Source: Fontibacterium subtropicum (GTDB taxonomy: Bacteria > Pseudomonadota > Alphaproteobacteria > Pelagibacterales > Pelagibacteraceae). Taken from it: 64,000 nucleotides of DNA. The stretch covers positions 62,001 to 126,000 of the forward strand of contig CBDDXD010000002.1 in the NCBI GenBank assembly GCA_965235415.1. The letters run 5' to 3'. Each line of letters opens with the position of its first letter. The first letter of the stretch is position 1. The notes below the pieces were generated by a model, which saw only the letters and a program-made list of their open reading frames with translations, was not told the origin of the DNA and did no database searches. The position numbers and the translations under genes are program-made. Shown here piece after piece: positions 61,852 to 64,000 of the stretch.

Positions 61852-64000
61852 TAGTAACAATATTAAGTAGTTTATTTTTTATAAAAATTTTTTTTATTAT
61901 ATTTTTTTCTTCTAATATAACTTTAATATTTTTAATTGCTAAGGATTTGCTAAAAATATTTTCCTCACTTTCATTGTTAATAGCGTTGATAATTGCTCTT
62001 TTTTTACCATTTATTTGAATTACAATATCAAAATTATCTTTTTTTATAAGAGTATTTTCAATTTTAGGCCACTCTTGTGAACTTAGATTATTTTCTTTTG
62101 TAATTTTTTCCCAGCATTCGTTTGCGATGTAATGGAATAAAAGCAGATATAATAATTAAATATTTTTTATAAGCATTGATAATATCTTCTTCATTTAAAG
62201 TTTTTTTATCAATTTCTTCATTAAGATTATTTAAAAAAACATAAAGTTTAGCAACAGCTACATTAATATGAAATTTTTCTATACATTCTGTAATTTCTTT
62301 TATTAGAATATTTGTTTTAATTAAAAAACTATTATTATTTTCTTCTTTTTCTTTTTTATAAATTTTAATTTTTTCACAAACACGCCAAATTTTTTGTATA
62401 TATTTAAATGCACCTTGGATACCGCTATCACTCCATTGAATATCTCGATCTGGAGGACTATCTGATAAAATAAACCATCTTACAGCATCTGCATCCATAA
62501 ATTTTAATAATATCATCAGGATCAACAATATTTTTTTTAGACTTAGACATAGCTTGACTATCTCCTTTTAAAACTTTTTCTTTATTATCTAAAAAATAAG
62601 ATCCATCTTTTTCAATAACTTCTTTTGGAAAAACCCATTTTCCTTTTTCTGTTTTAAAGGTTGGATGACATACCATTCCTTGAGTAAAAAGATTTTCAAA
62701 AGGTTCAGAAACTTTTAATTTAAATTCATCTTGTAAGTGCTAAAGTAAAAAATCTTGAATATAAAAGATGAAGTATGGCATGCTCAACACCGCCAATATA
62801 TTGATCTACTGGCATCCAATAATTAGCTTCATCTATATTAAAAGGTTTTTCATTTTCTTTTGGTGAGCAGAAGCGAAGAAAATACCAAGAAGAATCTACA
62901 AATGTATCAAGAGTATCAGTTTCACGAATAGCTTTCATTCCAGTTTCTGGACATTTTGTATATTTCCATGTGGGATGATTTTCTAATGGATTTCCTGGTT
63001 TGCTAAAATCTATATCTTTAGGCAGTTCTACAGGTAGATCTTTTTCTGGAACTAAAATAACCTTTCCATCTTCTCTATACATAATTGGAATTGGACATCC
63101 CCAATATCTTTGTCTTGATATTCCCCAATCTTTAAGACGATAAATTATTTTAGAATTTCCTATTTTTTTTTCTTCTATTTTTTTAATAATATTTTTTTTT
63201 GCATCTTCAATACTTAAATCATTAAGAAAATCTGAATTAATAATATAACCATCCTCTGTATATGCCTGATCATTAATTATAATAGATTTAGACTTTATCA
63301 GGACTTACAACGGGAATTATTTCTAGATTATATTTTTTTGCAAATTCTAAATCTCTTTGATCATGTGCTGGACAACCAAATATAGCTCCAGTTCCATAAT
63401 CCATAAGTATAAAATTAGCTACATAAATTGGTATTTTTTTATTTAAAAAAGGATGTAATGCAAAAAATGGAGTTTTAAAACCTAATTTTTCATTTTTAGA
63501 TAAAGATGATTCTGTGCCAATATTTTTTAAAGCAAGTTTTTTAAAATTTTGAAAATTTTTTTCATTTTTAAAATATTCAGTAAAAGGATGATCTGGAGCA
63601 ATAGCAATAAATGAAGCTCCAAATATTGTATCTGGTCGTGTTGTAAAAATTTTAATTTTAGTATTTTTAAAATCTGAAATAAAATCAATTTCGCAACCTA
63701 TCAGATTTTCCAATCCAGTTTTTTTGCATTAACCTTACTTTTTCTGGCCAACCTTTTAAATTATCAAGAGATTTTAATAATTGATCTGAATATTTTGTAA
63801 TATTTAAGAACCATTGATTTAATTCTTTTTTTTCAACAACTGCTCCAGATCTCCAACCTTTGCCATCAATCACTTGTTCATTTGCAAGAACTGTATTGTC
63901 GATAGGATCCCAATTTACATAACTTTTTTTTTTATAAGCAATTCCTTTTTTAAAAAGAAAAGAAAATAAAATTTGTTGATGTTTATAATATGTAGCATCG
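61841..64000 (-). CDS. leuS: Leucyl-tRNA synthetase LeuS, C-terminal 2.1 kb (about five frameshifts, cut by window edge)
   Basis: Six frames in order encode consecutive parts of a LeuS. They hold YVNWDPIDNTVLANEQVIDGKGWRSG, the editing domain FTTRPDTIFGASFIAIAPDHP and MDYGTGAIFGCPAHDQRD, then YWGCPIPIMYREDGK, ETDTLDTFVDSSWYFLRFCSP, the KMSKS region (AMSKSKKNIVDPDDII, with Ala for the first Lys), SDSPPDRDIQWSDSGIQGAFKYIQK and the C-terminal ANECWEK...QINGKKRA. Joins are near 63700, 63295, 62731, 62495 and 62126; four need one base removed, and the one near 62731 needs one removed or two added. The gene is essential, so these are almost surely sequence errors. The catalytic N-terminus lies outside the window. 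Confidence 0.92.

Noticed and set aside
1..64000. CRISPR arrays, prophage, insertion sequences or defence systems
   Set aside because: No repeat-spacer pattern, integrase, transposase, terminal repeats or known defence genes were seen on either strand.

Overview
The window is AT-rich chromosomal DNA of an alphaproteobacterium, very probably of the SAR11 clade (Pelagibacterales). The reasons are the small intergenic gaps, many 1-20 bp gene overlaps, K/N/I-rich proteins, one tRNA, no mobile elements, and typical alphaproteobacterial families and gene order (DUF2794, DUF2256, DUF1674, DUF3108, IalB, TimA-like Tim44, hemE/hemH/hemJ/rho, maf-aroE-coaE-dnaQ-secB, mnmE-mnmG-rsmG-parA-parB). The assignment rests on reading, not on a database search.

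Layout. 1-1948: the end of a TRAP transporter locus (dctM partial, dctQ, dctP; minus strand). 2142-2750: a TerC-type membrane protein. 2747-10087: a six-gene minus-strand operon for 2-hydroxy-acid metabolism (FMN-dependent hydroxy-acid dehydrogenase, aminotransferase, glcD, glcE, glcF, D-2-hydroxyacid dehydrogenase), reading as a glycolate/lactate to glyoxylate/glycine module. 10097-14780: a PagL-like protein and cytochrome c maturation genes ccmH-G-F-E-D-C. 14951-25557: housekeeping and small conserved genes (hspQ, yciB, peroxiredoxin, Bax inhibitor-1 family, tas, argG, folD, hemD, hemC, tsaD). 25651-31102: an EVE protein, acetyl-CoA synthetase and a DUF4212/sodium-solute symporter pair, probably for acetate uptake and activation. 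31163-36566: a YggT-like protein, rpe, heparinase-like protein, purH, pterin dehydratase, methyltransferase and tRNA-Gly. 36658-41112: a Lon-domain protein, then rho, hemJ, hemH and hemE on the minus strand. 41113-41387: a very AT-rich gap that I propose as oriC. 41388-46442: ppsR-like, maf, aroE, coaE, dnaQ, secB, timA-like and smr. 46517-49909: hisB-H-A-F-E and hinT. 49911-54813: GNAT, lolA, ftsK, a UbiH-like hydroxylase and ogt. 54845-64000: mnmE, mnmG, rsmG (with a perfect parS inside), parA, parB, holA, lptE and leuS (cut by the window edge).

The most interesting biology is the replication and segregation region. A candidate oriC lies in the hemE gap, the place where alphaproteobacterial origins are known to sit. 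It carries two tandem TTATTAACA boxes 11 bp apart and further relatives. Sampled lines suggest that plus-strand GC skew changes sign across it. A perfect 16 bp parS palindrome lies 17 kb away next to parAB.

A strong technical pattern overlies this. Nine genes carry single-base frameshifts (aminotransferase, methyltransferase, hemE, timA-like, GNAT, ftsK, ubiH-like, holA x3, leuS about x5). Almost all are +1 insertions, and they crowd toward the right end. Several of the genes are essential, so these are most likely sequence errors typical of insertion-prone long reads rather than decay. The entries give joined coordinates. No CRISPR, phage, transposon or defence genes were seen, and no stretch over 300 bases lacks a gene.
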